A stretch of 47,499 nucleotides of DNA from Cyclobacteriaceae bacterium. GTDB taxonomy: Bacteria > Bacteroidota > Bacteroidia > Cytophagales > Cyclobacteriaceae. The position numbers and the translations under genes were made by a program. Where the stretch lies: assembly GCA_003565295.1 (NCBI GenBank), contig PXCO01000349.1:1-47499 (forward strand). Reading direction: 5' to 3'. Below, one piece after another: positions 24,746-34,365 of the stretch (its first letter is position 1; the number at the start of each line of letters is the position of its first letter). The notes under the pieces are model-generated. The model was not told where the DNA came from and ran no database searches. It saw only the letters and a list, made by a program, of their open reading frames with translations.

Positions 24746-26420
24746 ATCCTTCAAGTCGGTTGTGATAAAAATATAAAAGGCTGGTGTCCTGGGTGACAAT
24801 CTCCCCCTTTTCGTTGCGCACCAATGGTCGCTTGGCATGGTACATCCCCACATTGTCCAGTCCATGGGCAATGATTTCCTCCATGTCCATTTTTAAATGA
24901 GGGGCAATATGCACCTTTCCCACCTCGCTCAGTTCCTTCAATCTATCCAGCACTTCCTGGCACTTGGCTTTGAATGCATCATATTCCAGGTAGATATCCT
25001 CTTCAGGGATTTTGAGAAGGTTGAAGAGGTCAAGCTTTTTATTCGCCTTCTGTATCATCTGGAATGCCGTATACGCCACCAGATGACTGCTAAATACCCG
25101 GTTAATTTTATGGAATTCCTCCACTATCCTTTCTCCTAAGGCCTTGGTATACTCCTCTTCCCGTTGATGGTCCACGGTAACCTTTCCCTTGGACATAAAA
25201 TAGTCCATGCAATCGATTACCCTGCCATGCCTGTCCCTGCTGTTGCCTTCCTCATCCACATAATTGCCCATGATATCCATGGCTTTGCCGATGGAAACGG
25301 AAATATCCGAACCCTTTGTGAAAAATTTCACCAGGAACTTGGAGATTTTATAAGAGGGGGAAAACTCGTCCATTTCTTTGTAATACCTTTCCTGACCAGT
25401 GATGTCCAGATGTTCTTTGATAAGGCTGGGGGCTTCCAGCACGAAATGATAATTGATGGCCACAGGCACTATAAATACCTTGCCATCCACACCCCTAATT
25501 CCATTTTCATAATTTGAGCGCTGTGCTTCCACGGCAGTGCTTAAAAGCCCCAATTTTAGCCTGGCCTCTATCATTCCGCTTCTTGACCGGGTTCCTCCGG
25601 GAAAAAAAAGACTGTGGCAGCCAAACTGTATGGCCTCTTTGGAATAGGCCTTGAGGGTTTCCAGATAGATGAGGTTCTTCTTTCTCCTGTCCACCTTGTA
25701 GGCCCCAAGCGCATTCATGAAATAAGCAAAAATCTGTATATTGAATAAATTGAGCCCTGCGCCATATATAAAAGGTGGCAAACCCAAGGTACTGATGGTC
25801 CATCCGATCAGTATACTGTCCAGGTTGCTAAAATGGGTGGGTACCATTACAATAGTACCCTTGGACGCCAGGTCCCTCAGTTGGTCGGTTTCACCGATGA
25901 TCTGAATTTTATCCTGAAGGCTATATTGATTGCTGAAGAATGATTTGAAGCCTTTTACCCTGGCTGTGTTCAACAGCCTGCTGAACCCATAGGTAGCAAT
26001 GCTTCTGGTGAGCTTATAATGGCTATGCTTGAAGTTACCTGCAATTTCTTCTACATATCGGGTGATAATGGACTTCAGAAGTTCCACATACACCGCTTTC
26101 TTTTCATTATCTATTTCATGGTTCTCCGCATTGATCGCAAGGAGTGAGGACTTCACTGTTGACCAGAATTCTCTTTCATCATCCGGGTCTACCAGCCAGG
26201 GGTTTTGCTTGATCCTCATCCTTTCCCGATAAAGAGTAGTCTCAAGTTCCTCTTTGAGCAAGTCCGTCTGCTGGCCGGTGAAATGAAGTATACGTTCTAC
26301 ACTTTCTTGCACCACTTGCTGAATAAAAGCCTTTCGGTTTTTGCTCAATTTCACCACAGGCCACTCGTCTTTCCTGGGTAAAATGGGGGCGTATTGGTGC
26401 TTGATGTAATCGTCAGTCAA
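24723..26420 (-). CDS. Glycerol-3-phosphate/lysophosphatidate acyltransferase family protein (PlsB-like)
   Basis: A 565-residue acyltransferase. The catalytic HX4D box is H196-D201 (PTHFSNLDS) and the substrate-binding motif is FFPGGTRSRSG (272-282); later EAPSLIKEHLDITGQERYY is family-like. The protein is longer than PlsC and lacks obvious multiple membrane spans, fitting a PlsB-like enzyme that acylates glycerol-3-phosphate. It overlaps gpsA, which makes that substrate, strongly supporting the role. The start appears to be TTG at 26420 (MTDDYIKHQY); no ATG is nearby. It is divergent from the polyprenyl synthase gene. Confidence 0.85.
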   Translation of the reverse strand: MTDDYIKHQYAPILPRKDEWPVVKLSKNRKAFIQQVVQESVERILHFTGQQTDLLKEELETTLYRERMRIKQNPWLVDPDDEREFWSTVKSSLLAINAENHEIDNEKKAVYVELLKSIITRYVEEIAGNFKHSHYKLTRSIATYGFSRLLNTARVKGFKSFFSNQYSLQDKIQIIGETDQLRDLASKGTIVMVPTHFSNLDSILIGWTISTLGLPPFIYGAGLNLFNIQIFAYFMNALGAYKVDRRKKNLIYLETLKAYSKEAIQFGCHSLFFPGGTRSRSGMIEARLKLGLLSTAVEAQRSNYENGIRGVDGKVFIVPVAINYHFVLEAPSLIKEHLDITGQERYYKEMDEFSPSYKISKFLVKFFTKGSDISVSIGKAMDIMGNYVDEEGNSRDRHGRVIDCMDYFMSKGKVTVDHQREEEYTKALGERIVEEFHKINRVFSSHLVAYTAFQMIQKANKKLDLFNLLKIPEEDIYLEYDAFKAKCQEVLDRLKELSEVGKVHIAPHLKMDMEEIIAHGLDNVGMYHAKRPLVRNEKGEIVTQDTSLLYFYHNRLEGYGLEKLF

Positions 26421-26508
26421 TGGTTTATGGTTTAGCGATCACAAAGATAATTAAAATTGGTCGGCAAGTGGTGTCAGTTTTATAAAACACAATATTAGAT
26501 AAAGGGGT

Positions 26509-26539
26509 TTTGTCAATGAATGTATTCATCGTATAATTG
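26509..26539 (+). promoter_or_regulatory. Bacteroidota-type promoter of the polyprenyl synthase gene with spacer palindrome
   Basis: TTTG (26509-26512), exactly 19 bases, then TATAATTG (26532-26539), close to the TTTG-N19-TAnnTTTG consensus. The start codon follows 16 bases after the -7 box. The spacer contains a perfect inverted repeat ATGAAT-GT-ATTCAT (26516-26529), which a repressor could use. Confidence 0.55.
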
Positions 26540-26555
26540 CACCATTAAAACCTCA

Positions 26556-27530
26556 ATGAAGCAAGATCTAAAGCAAATACAAGCACCTATTGCCACCGAG
26601 ATGGAGGACTTCGAAAAGAAGTTCCGAACCTTCATGAAAAGTAAGGTCAAGCTTTTGGATCACATCACCAACTACATTGTAAGAAGGAAAGGGAAGCAAA
26701 TGCGGCCCATGTTTGTGTTTCTAACCTCCGGGGTTGCTGGGCAAATTTCGGAAGCCACTTATAGAGGGGCTGCACTGATAGAGCTTTTGCACACCGCCAC
26801 CTTGGTTCACGACGATGTGGTAGACGACGCTAACTACCGACGGGGATTTTTTTCCATTAATGCCCTCTGGAAAAACAAGATAGCCGTGCTGGTTGGGGAT
26901 TACCTGCTTTCAAGAGGACTTCTTTTGAGTGTGGATAACGGTGACTTTGAATTGCTCAAGATCGTTTCCAGTGCGGTCAGGGAAATGAGCGAGGGAGAAC
27001 TGCTACAAATCGCAAAATCCAGAAACCTGGATATCACCGAAGAGGTATATTATACCATCATCCGCCAAAAAACCGCTAGTCTAATTGCGTCCTGCTGTGC
27101 CGTAGGTGCGGCTACCGCGGGGGCTGACACCGACACCGTGGAGAAAATGAGGATGTTCGGCGAGAAAGTCGGCATGGCTTTTCAAATCAAGGATGACCTA
27201 TTTGACTATGGACAAGATGTGGTAGGGAAACCCGTAGGCATAGATATCAAAGAAAAGAAAATGACATTGCCTTTGATCCATGCGCTCAACCACGCCTCTT
27301 GGGTGGACAAAAAACGCATCACTTATTTGGTGAAAAATAAAAACGAGGATAAAAAGTCCGTGAATGAAGTCATTGCTTTTGTGAAGTCATCCGGTGGGCT
27401 CACCTATTCGGAAGGCGTTATGAACCAGTTTTTTGAAGAGGCCTTGGCGGTGTTGGATGAATTCCCCTCCTCAGATTACAAATCCTCGCTTAGTGCCTTG
27501 GTGAGGTACACCATAGAACGCAAAAAGTAA
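26556..27530 (+). CDS. Long-chain all-trans polyprenyl diphosphate synthase
   Basis: A 324-residue IspA/IspB-family enzyme that extends farnesyl diphosphate with isopentenyl diphosphate to make the isoprenoid side chain of menaquinone. The two aspartate-rich motifs are DDVVD (86-90, within HDDVVDD) and DDLFD (213-217). Bulky small-residue replacements before the first motif (ALIELLHTATLVH) fit a long product of heptaprenyl or octaprenyl size; chain length cannot be fixed from sequence. ATG at 26556 is chosen over an upstream in-frame codon because it directly follows a good promoter. It is divergent from the acyltransferase gene. Confidence 0.93.
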   Translation: MKQDLKQIQAPIATEMEDFEKKFRTFMKSKVKLLDHITNYIVRRKGKQMRPMFVFLTSGVAGQISEATYRGAALIELLHTATLVHDDVVDDANYRRGFFSINALWKNKIAVLVGDYLLSRGLLLSVDNGDFELLKIVSSAVREMSEGELLQIAKSRNLDITEEVYYTIIRQKTASLIASCCAVGAATAGADTDTVEKMRMFGEKVGMAFQIKDDLFDYGQDVVGKPVGIDIKEKKMTLPLIHALNHASWVDKKRITYLVKNKNEDKKSVNEVIAFVKSSGGLTYSEGVMNQFFEEALAVLDEFPSSDYKSSLSALVRYTIERKK

Positions 27531-27781
27531 GTAGCGTTCTCCCATTTTTCCACATTCCGGCAATTCTTCGTGAATTTTATGGGAAAACCTCCCACTTGGG
27601 GTTCAAAACTATTTATGTTCCCCAAACTGCTGTAAAATCATCAAATAGCCATCTTACAAGGAAAATTTAGGGCTTTTACTGAGAAATCCATGCAAAAGAC
27701 GCCAGGAGCTAAGAGGATTCCGCTATAATTTTTGTTGAAAAACTTGTGTTTTTTCAAACAAATAGATATTTTTAACCAAAA

Positions 27782-27821
27782 GTGTCAAAAAGTGGGGCAT
27801 TGTGGTACATTGTGTTGCGCC
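27782..27821 (+). promoter_or_regulatory. Putative MraZ operator: four GTG repeats with 10-bp period
   Basis: GTGTCAAAAA, GTGGGGCATT, GTGGTACATT and GTGTTGCGCC follow one another without gaps from 27782. Known MraZ sites are direct repeats of a short G-rich motif spaced one helical turn apart (TGGGA in E. coli, AAAGTGT/G in Mollicutes). The array ends 6 bases before the candidate -7 box and covers the -33 region, so binding would block the promoter. Confidence 0.75.
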
Positions 27822-27827
27822 TTTTGT

Positions 27828-27835
27828 TACTTTTG
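27828..27835 (+). promoter_or_regulatory. Putative -7 element of the dcw promoter
   Basis: TACTTTTG matches TAnnTTTG exactly and lies 26 bases before the mraZ ATG. A TTTG at -33 is lacking; that position is occupied by the GTG repeats. Confidence 0.5.
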
Positions 27836-27861
27836 CATGGTAAAGGATTTTTGTTTCAGTT

Positions 27862-28311
27862 ATGGCCATTTTCACTAGTGAATACGTGTGTAAACTTGAC
27901 GCCAAAGGGCGTCTGGTTTTACCTGCCAAACTGAAAGCAGCACTTCCGGAGTCCCCTAGTAACGAACTTTATCTGAGACGGGGCCTGGAACCTTGCCTGG
28001 TGTTACGCACAATCCTTGAGGTAAGAAAAGAATACCATAAACTGGCCAACCTGGACGACACAGATGAGGAGGCCAGAAGTTTTCAAAGGGCTTACTTCCG
28101 TAGAGAAGTGGTGATAGAGATGGACAATGCAGGGAGAATTTTGATCCCCAGGTCATTGATAAAATATGCACAACTGGAGAAAGAAGCCACGGTGGTGGGT
28201 GTGGGAAACCGGATAGAAATCTGGAACCCTGACCTACTGGAAGAGTATGATGAAAAATTAGAGCAGAATTACGGTAAGTGGAATAAAAAATACTTGTCTA
28301 AAGGTGAATGA
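27862..28311 (+). CDS. mraZ: Transcriptional regulator MraZ
   Basis: A 149-residue MraZ made of two tandem AbrB-like SpoVT domains, each with a DxxGR core: KLDAKGRLVLPAKLK near residues 12-26 and MDNAGRILIPRSL near 88-100. It forms a ring-shaped multimer that binds the direct repeats upstream and represses or tunes its own operon. It is the first gene of the dcw cluster; its last 8 bases overlap the GTG start of rsmH. Confidence 0.97.
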   Translation: MAIFTSEYVCKLDAKGRLVLPAKLKAALPESPSNELYLRRGLEPCLVLRTILEVRKEYHKLANLDDTDEEARSFQRAYFRREVVIEMDNAGRILIPRSLIKYAQLEKEATVVGVGNRIEIWNPDLLEEYDEKLEQNYGKWNKKYLSKGE

Positions 28312-29209
28312 TCAGGCGTACCATATCCCGGTAATGTTGCAGGCTTGCATGGAGGGTTTATCCATAAAGCCTGATGGCATTTATGTGGACCTCACTTTTG
28401 GTGGAGGTGGGCATTCCCTGGAATTACTGAAAAGGCTGGAGAACGGACATTTGTATGGCTTCGACCAGGATGAGGATGCGGTGGAAAATGTCCCCAAAGA
28501 CAAGAGATTCACTTTTATTCAGGCCAACTTCAGGGATTTGAAAAAGTACCTCCGGCTATATGGGGTGTCCCAAGTGGACGGAATACTGGCTGATTTGGGT
28601 ATATCTTCCCATCAAATAGATGAGCCCGGCAGGGGTTTTTCCACCAGGTTCAATGCGGACCTGGACATGCGGATGAACAGAGGTGCTACCTTGACTGCCG
28701 CCAAGTTGCTGAACACCGCCGAGGAAGAGGAGCTTCACCGCATTTTTGGGCAATATGGAGAAATCAAGAATGCCAAACGCCTTGCAGCAGCAGTAATAAG
28801 GAGGAGGGACTCGTCACCCATCCAAAGTACGGAAGATTTTGTGGAGCTTCTGGAAAAACTTGCCCCCAGGGGCAAATTTCATAAATATTATGCACAGGCA
28901 TTCCAGGCTCTCCGTATTGTGGTCAATGATGAGCTGGATGCCCTGAGGGAGATGCTGGAACAAAGTACCGACATTTTGAAAAGTGGTGGGCGCCTGGTGG
29001 TGATGAGCTACCATTCCCTGGAAGACCGCTTGGTGAAAAACTTCATGAACAAGGGGAAATTTCACGGTGAGGCTGAAAAGGATTTTTACGGAAACCTGAT
29101 CCGGCCTTTAGTGCCCATATCCCGAAAGGCCATAATGGCTGATCCGGAGGAAGTGACACTGAATAAGAGAGCAAGAAGTGCCAAATTGAGAATTGCAGAA
29201 AAACTTTAA
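28304..29209 (+). CDS. rsmH: 16S rRNA (cytosine-1402-N4)-methyltransferase RsmH
   Basis: A 301-residue SAM-dependent methyltransferase (old name MraW) that modifies C1402 in the 16S rRNA decoding centre. The SAM motif appears as DLTFGGGGHS, followed by YGFDQDEDA, LADLGISSHQ and the C-terminal MSYHSLEDRLVKNFM segment. The start is GTG at 28304, overlapping mraZ by 8 bp; the next ATG would remove the conserved HIPVML start. Confidence 0.97.
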   Translation: MNDQAYHIPVMLQACMEGLSIKPDGIYVDLTFGGGGHSLELLKRLENGHLYGFDQDEDAVENVPKDKRFTFIQANFRDLKKYLRLYGVSQVDGILADLGISSHQIDEPGRGFSTRFNADLDMRMNRGATLTAAKLLNTAEEEELHRIFGQYGEIKNAKRLAAAVIRRRDSSPIQSTEDFVELLEKLAPRGKFHKYYAQAFQALRIVVNDELDALREMLEQSTDILKSGGRLVVMSYHSLEDRLVKNFMNKGKFHGEAEKDFYGNLIRPLVPISRKAIMADPEEVTLNKRARSAKLRIAEKL

Positions 29210-29213
29210 GCAG

Positions 29214-29594
29214 ATGGCAACAAATACTTTTAAAAAGAAGCTGGAGCATGCTAGGCATGGCAAAAAGAGCCGTTTTAATCCTTTCGCATTTTTAGAAAGG
29301 AAGCTGGCGATGAGCGGATTGTTTGGGGAAGGAATTCCCGTCCGGTTGGTCCCCCCATTTTTATATGCGGCCTTTTTGGCCTTGGTATACATCTGGAGCA
29401 ACCATAAAACAGAAAGCACGATCAGAAAAATTAATTTGCTTCAGGTGGAGGTGGAAGATTTGAGAGCAGATGTCACCACACTGGAAGCAGAATACATGTA
29501 CGCCAGTAAACAGTCAGAAGTGGCCAAAAAAATCGGTCCTTTGGGCATAGAGGAAATAGACGAACCCCCATTTAAAATCATCAACAGGAAGTGA
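29214..29594 (+). CDS. ftsL: FtsL-like cell division protein
   Basis: A 126-residue bitopic protein: basic cytosolic N-terminus, one membrane span around LVPPFLYAAFLALVYIW (about residues 44-60), then a periplasmic coiled coil (EVEDLRADVTTLEAEYMYA). Position between rsmH and ftsI and this topology identify the FtsL-like component of the FtsQLB complex, although sequence conservation is weak as usual. ATG at 29214 is preferred over a TTG at 29193 inside rsmH. It overlaps ftsI by 4 bases. Confidence 0.85.
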   Translation: MATNTFKKKLEHARHGKKSRFNPFAFLERKLAMSGLFGEGIPVRLVPPFLYAAFLALVYIWSNHKTESTIRKINLLQVEVEDLRADVTTLEAEYMYASKQSEVAKKIGPLGIEEIDEPPFKIINRK

Positions 29595-31690
29595 ACATCA
29601 AAAGATCCATATTGTTAAGGGTGAGGTTGGCTTTTTTGCTGACCGCCGTCTTTGCTGCCGGGATATTTTACCGGATCACTCAGGTACAATTTGTGGAGGG
29701 TGAAAAATGGCGCGAGATGTCAGAAAATATTCACTTGCAACACCGGCCTGTAAAAGCTACAAGGGGAAACATCTATAGTGCCGACGGCAGCCTTTTAGCC
29801 ACCAGTTTGCCCTTTTATAGAGTGGTGATGGATCCATCCATAGCTACCGATTCCCGGTTTCAAGAAGGCATAGATTCCCTCTCCAGGAAACTGGCTGGGT
29901 TTTACAAAGACAAGTCTGCCACTGCATACGCCAGGATGATCCGGGATGCCAGGGTTTCGGGAAAAAAATACCTCATTTTGAACCGGAAACATGTAGGCTA
30001 CCAAGAAAAGCTGGAAATGGAATCCTGGCCCATTTTCCGGGATGGCAGGTTTGGAGGAGGGGTCATCTTTGAAAAAGTGGACCGTAGGTATAGGCCCTTT
30101 CGGAACCTGGCCGGCAGAACCGTTGGCTTTTTAAATGAAGATCAATACGGCGTAGGGGTGGAATACAGCTACAATGATTACCTGGAAGGGAAAAACGGCG
30201 AAGCACTATTTCAGAAAATCGCCGGTGGGGCATGGAAACCCATCCATGACACCGAAGACATTAAGCCCACTGATGGGTTTGATATCATCACTACCCTGGA
30301 TGTGAATCTTCAGGATGTGGCAGAAACAGCCCTACTTAGGCAATTGATGAACAAAGATGCCAATTTTGGCTGTGTGATCGTCATGGAAGTGGCCACAGGG
30401 CATATTAAGGCACTAGCGAACCTGGAAAAAAGCAAGAGCGGCAAAGGTTATGGTGAGTATTATAACTATGCCGTAGGAGAGCAAGGACTTACCGAGCCCG
30501 GCTCCACTTTCAAGCTTCTTTCCATGATGGCTTTATTGGAGGAAGGGAAAATCACCCTGGAAGACGTGGTGGATACCGGTAATGGGACCTATAAGTTTTA
30601 TGACCGTACCATGAGGGATGTGAAAATTGGAGGATATGGAAAAATCACAGTTAGGGAAATTTTTGAAAAATCCTCAAATGTCGGAGTTTCCAAGCTCGTG
30701 AACGAGCATTTTGGGGTGAATCCATCGAAATACCTTCACTATGTGTCCAAAGCAGGGCTTCACCAGCCCTTGGGCTTTCAGCTAAAAGGTGAAGCACAAC
30801 CCTATTTTAAAAAGCCAGGCAGCAAAAACTGGTATGGGACCACTTTGCCCTGGATGTCCATAGGGTATGAATTAAAAGTCACCCCCCTGCAAACCTTAAC
30901 CCTTTACAATGCCATAGCCAACAACGGTAAAATGGTGAAGCCTCTGTTGGTACAGACCATTAAAAGGGGCAACCAGATAGAGGAAAGTTATTCCACCGAG
31001 GTCTTGGAAAAACAGGTAGCTTCTGCAAAAACCATCGCCCAATTGAGGGAATTACTGGAAGGCGTAGTGGAAAACGGCACGGCACGGAACGTGAAAAATC
31101 AAAACTACCGCTTAGCGGGCAAAACAGGGACAGCACAGAAATTAATCAACGGGAAGTATTCCCAACTGTATTATACCTCATTTGCGGGATATTTTCCGGC
31201 AGATAACCCTAAATACAGTGCCATTGTAGTGATAGATAGCCCCAAAGGCTTCCATGCATATGGGGGGGATATTTCTGCACCTGTGTTTAAGGAGATAGCA
31301 GATAAAATACATGCACAGGACTTGACCCTTAACCATAAAAAGACAGATCCGGAAGCAAAATATGCCGACGACTTCCCATTCATACAGGCGGGCCTTACAG
31401 AGGAGCTGCAAATGATCTGTAATCAATTTGGGATATCCAACCACTATCAGGGGCATGAAAAATGGGTGAAATCCACCCTTTCCAACAAATCCATTAAATG
31501 GGTATCGAATGAAACCGAGGCACCAAAAATCCCGGACGTATCCGGAATGACGCTCAGGGATGCTTTATACCTTTTGGAAAATAAGGGGCTAAGGGTCCAA
31601 TATCAGGGAAAAGGGAGAGTGAAAAGACAATCCATATCTCCGGGGGTGCCTGTATATAAAGATCAAGTCATAAAAATTGAATTGGGATAA
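29591..31690 (+). CDS. ftsI: Septal penicillin-binding transpeptidase FtsI (PBP3) with PASTA domain
   Basis: A 699-residue class B PBP that cross-links septal peptidoglycan. An N-terminal membrane anchor covers about residues 11-28; the transpeptidase motifs are S305-TFK (EPGSTFK), SSN at 361-363 and KTGT at 511-514. One PASTA domain, IPDVSGMTLRDALYLLENKG onward (about 640-699), closes the protein, which is common in Bacteroidota and Firmicutes but absent from E. coli FtsI. It starts with GTG inside the ftsL stop and overlaps murE by one base. Confidence 0.96.
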   Translation: MNIKRSILLRVRLAFLLTAVFAAGIFYRITQVQFVEGEKWREMSENIHLQHRPVKATRGNIYSADGSLLATSLPFYRVVMDPSIATDSRFQEGIDSLSRKLAGFYKDKSATAYARMIRDARVSGKKYLILNRKHVGYQEKLEMESWPIFRDGRFGGGVIFEKVDRRYRPFRNLAGRTVGFLNEDQYGVGVEYSYNDYLEGKNGEALFQKIAGGAWKPIHDTEDIKPTDGFDIITTLDVNLQDVAETALLRQLMNKDANFGCVIVMEVATGHIKALANLEKSKSGKGYGEYYNYAVGEQGLTEPGSTFKLLSMMALLEEGKITLEDVVDTGNGTYKFYDRTMRDVKIGGYGKITVREIFEKSSNVGVSKLVNEHFGVNPSKYLHYVSKAGLHQPLGFQLKGEAQPYFKKPGSKNWYGTTLPWMSIGYELKVTPLQTLTLYNAIANNGKMVKPLLVQTIKRGNQIEESYSTEVLEKQVASAKTIAQLRELLEGVVENGTARNVKNQNYRLAGKTGTAQKLINGKYSQLYYTSFAGYFPADNPKYSAIVVIDSPKGFHAYGGDISAPVFKEIADKIHAQDLTLNHKKTDPEAKYADDFPFIQAGLTEELQMICNQFGISNHYQGHEKWVKSTLSNKSIKWVSNETEAPKIPDVSGMTLRDALYLLENKGLRVQYQGKGRVKRQSISPGVPVYKDQVIKIELG

Positions 31691-33153
31691 TGAAATTGCT
31701 CAAAGACATATTATACAAGGTATCTCTGGTTTCCGCTAAGGGGAACATGGAGACCTCTGTGCGTGAGGTGGTCTTTGACAGCAGGGCTTGTGAGCCCGGG
31801 GATTGTTTTGTGGCTATTCCGGGAACCCAGGTGGACGGTCATCAATATATGGACAGAGCACTTGAAGCAGGGGCTTCCAGCATTGTCTGCCAAACCCTAC
31901 CCGAAGCCTTTAAAGAAGGGGTCACCTATGTACAGGTCACGTATTCGGCGAAAGCACTTGGGGTGATGGCCGCAAATTATTTTGAGCATCCCTCTTCGAA
32001 GGTTTCGCTAGTGGCGGTGACCGGCACCAACGGGAAGACCACCATGGTTACCCTATTGCACCAGCTGTTCACCCAACTTGGGTATGAAACGGGACTGCTT
32101 TCCACTGTGGAAAACAAGATAGGCGAAAAGGTAATACCCGCCACCCATACCACACCTGATGCCCTTTCCATCAATTCTCTGCTCGATAGAATGGTAAAGG
32201 CAGGATGTACACATTGCTTTATGGAAGCGAGCTCCCATGCCATTGTACAGGAGAGAACGGCGGGATTGGGCTTCACTGGTGCGATTTTTACCAATATCAG
32301 CCATGACCACTTGGATTACCATGAAACCTTTGACAATTATATCAAAGCCAAAAAGAAACTCTTTGACGAATTGCCTTCAGGGGCTTTTGCCCTGGTAAAT
32401 GCGGATGACAAACGCGGGCAGGTAATGCTGCAAAACACCAAGGCAGAAAAACATACTTTCGCGCTCCGTTACCCGGCAGATTTTAAGGGAAAGATCATCA
32501 GCAATACCTTGCAGGGATTGGAACTTGAGATCAACAAGCAGTCGGTATGGTTCCGAATGATTGGGGAATTCAACGCCTACAATTTATTGGGAGTGCTCGG
32601 AACGGCTTTATTGTTGGGCGAAGATGAGGAAGAGGTGCTGATGCAATTGTCGCAATTACAAGGAGCACAGGGAAGGTTTGATCAAGTCTTTTACGGTGGG
32701 GTCACAGCCATTGTGGACTATGCACATACGCCCGACGCTTTGGAAAATGTACTGAAAACCATCCAACAGTTGAGGTCTGGAGGAGAGCAATTATTCACCC
32801 TTATCGGGTGTGGGGGAAACAGGGATAAGGGGAAGCGTCCCATCATGGCCAAAATAGCCACCCAATACAGCGACAAAGTCCTGTTAACATCAGATAACCC
32901 CAGGAATGAAGATCCCATGGATATCCTCAGCGACATGCAGGCAGGTATCAACCCCGTGGAGTTGAGAAAGACCCTGACCATAGCCGACCGAAAAGAGGCG
33001 ATCAAAACCGCCTGTGCCATGGCCAATAAAGGGGATATCATCCTGATTGCCGGAAAAGGCCATGAAACCTACCAGGAAATCAAGGGCGTGAAACACCCTT
33101 TTGATGATAAAAAGATTGTAATCGAAATGCTTAAACTAATACATACTGCCTGA
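31690..33153 (+). CDS. murE: UDP-MurNAc-L-Ala-D-Glu:meso-diaminopimelate ligase MurE
   Basis: A 487-residue Mur ligase that adds the third residue of the peptidoglycan stem in the cytosol. The ATP loop GTNGKTT is near residue 112. The DNPR motif at 402-405 is the signature of enzymes using meso-diaminopimelate rather than lysine, so this organism should have DAP-type peptidoglycan. It overlaps the genes on both sides by one base. Confidence 0.97.
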   Translation: MKLLKDILYKVSLVSAKGNMETSVREVVFDSRACEPGDCFVAIPGTQVDGHQYMDRALEAGASSIVCQTLPEAFKEGVTYVQVTYSAKALGVMAANYFEHPSSKVSLVAVTGTNGKTTMVTLLHQLFTQLGYETGLLSTVENKIGEKVIPATHTTPDALSINSLLDRMVKAGCTHCFMEASSHAIVQERTAGLGFTGAIFTNISHDHLDYHETFDNYIKAKKKLFDELPSGAFALVNADDKRGQVMLQNTKAEKHTFALRYPADFKGKIISNTLQGLELEINKQSVWFRMIGEFNAYNLLGVLGTALLLGEDEEEVLMQLSQLQGAQGRFDQVFYGGVTAIVDYAHTPDALENVLKTIQQLRSGGEQLFTLIGCGGNRDKGKRPIMAKIATQYSDKVLLTSDNPRNEDPMDILSDMQAGINPVELRKTLTIADRKEAIKTACAMANKGDIILIAGKGHETYQEIKGVKHPFDDKKIVIEMLKLIHTA

Positions 33154-34364
33154 TGCTGTACCATCTTTTTGATTATATAGACCGCGTTTTCGATTTGCCA
33201 GGTGCCGGAGTATTTAGGTACATCTCATTTAGGGCCGGTATGGCCGCATTGTTTTCCCTTATCATCACCATTACCTTTGGCAAGGCCATCATCGACTGGA
33301 TTCGGAAAAAACAAATCGGTGAGACCGTAAGGGAGCTTGGACTTCAAGGGCAGATGGAAAAAAAGGGTACCCCTACAATGGGCGGCCTGATGATCATGGC
33401 GGCCATTGCCATCCCTACGCTACTGTTTGCTGATATCTATAATATCTACATCATTTTGCTTCTGGCTACCACCCTGTGGCTTGGAGGTATAGGTTTTCTG
33501 GATGATTTTATAAAGGTCTTTAGGAAAAACAAGGAAGGACTTGCAGGAATATTCAAAATTGTGGGCCAAGTGGTAATTGGCATCGTGGTGGGCACCACCC
33601 TTTACTTTCATGATGATGTGGTGGTCAGGGAATTTCAAACCCCAGTATCAGTGGAGGAAGGGGTGATAGATACACCCATTTATAGGGATGTGAAATCACT
33701 CAAGACCACTATTCCATTCGTGAAAAATAACGAATTGAGGTACGATGTGATTTTCGGGTTTCTGGGGGACTTCCTTACACCTATCCTCTACATAGGGTTG
33801 GTGATTTTCATAGTCACGGGTGTGTCTAACGGGGCCAATATTACCGATGGCATTGATGGATTGGCCGCAGGGACATCTGCCATTATTGGTCTTACCATAG
33901 CCATTTACGCCTATATAAGTGGTAACGCCATCTTTTCTCAGTATTTAAATGTGATGTTCATCCCCAATTCCGGGGAGTTGGTGATTTTCTGTGCAGCCTT
34001 TGTGGGTGCCTGCGTGGGCTTTTTATGGTATAATGCCTACCCGGCTCAGGTTTTTATGGGCGATACTGGCAGCCTAATGATAGGAGGAGTCATTGCAGTT
34101 TTATCCCTTACATTGAGAAAAGAACTCTTGTTGCCACTCCTGTGTGGGGTTTTCGTGATCGAATTGTTGTCTGTGATTTTCCAGGTCAGCTATTTCAAGT
34201 ATACCAGAAAAAAATATGGTGAAGGGAGAAGGATCTTTTTGATGTCTCCCTTGCATCACCATTACCAGAAAAAAAACGTCCCGGAAGCCAAGATCACCGT
34301 GCGGTTTTGGATTGTGGGGATACTCTTTGCCATACTCGCATTAGCCACATTAAAACTCCGATAG
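33153..34364 (+). CDS. mraY: Phospho-N-acetylmuramoyl-pentapeptide transferase MraY
   Basis: A 403-residue polytopic inner-membrane enzyme with about ten spans that joins UDP-MurNAc-pentapeptide to undecaprenyl phosphate, giving lipid I. GTPTMGGL, the catalytic-site [22 protein letters not shown] and the C-terminal [12 protein letters not shown] are diagnostic. It is about 40 residues longer than E. coli MraY because of a loop around residues 155-195 (from [13 protein letters not shown] to IPFVKNNE), a usual feature in Bacteroidota. Confidence 0.97.
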   Translation: MLYHLFDYIDRVFDLPGAGVFRYISFRAGMAALFSLIITITFGKAIIDWIRKKQIGETVRELGLQGQMEKKGTPTMGGLMIMAAIAIPTLLFADIYNIYIILLLATTLWLGGIGFLDDFIKVFRKNKEGLAGIFKIVGQVVIGIVVGTTLYFHDDVVVREFQTPVSVEEGVIDTPIYRDVKSLKTTIPFVKNNELRYDVIFGFLGDFLTPILYIGLVIFIVTGVSNGANITDGIDGLAAGTSAIIGLTIAIYAYISGNAIFSQYLNVMFIPNSGELVIFCAAFVGACVGFLWYNAYPAQVFMGDTGSLMIGGVIAVLSLTLRKELLLPLLCGVFVIELLSVIFQVSYFKYTRKKYGEGRRIFLMSPLHHHYQKKNVPEAKITVRFWIVGILFAILALATLKLR

Positions 34365-34365
34365 C

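Larger units (their letters stand above)
27531..27861 (+). other. Upstream region of the dcw cluster
   Basis: 331 bp between the polyprenyl synthase stop and mraZ. The first 220 bp show no gene or clear structure. The last 100 bp carry the MraZ boxes and promoter described separately, leaving a leader of only about 20 bases. Confidence 0.7.

Noticed and set aside
24746-24871. 42-codon extension of gpsA
   Set aside because: It runs through the acyltransferase gene out of frame; the NAD-binding fold starts right after the ATG at 24745.
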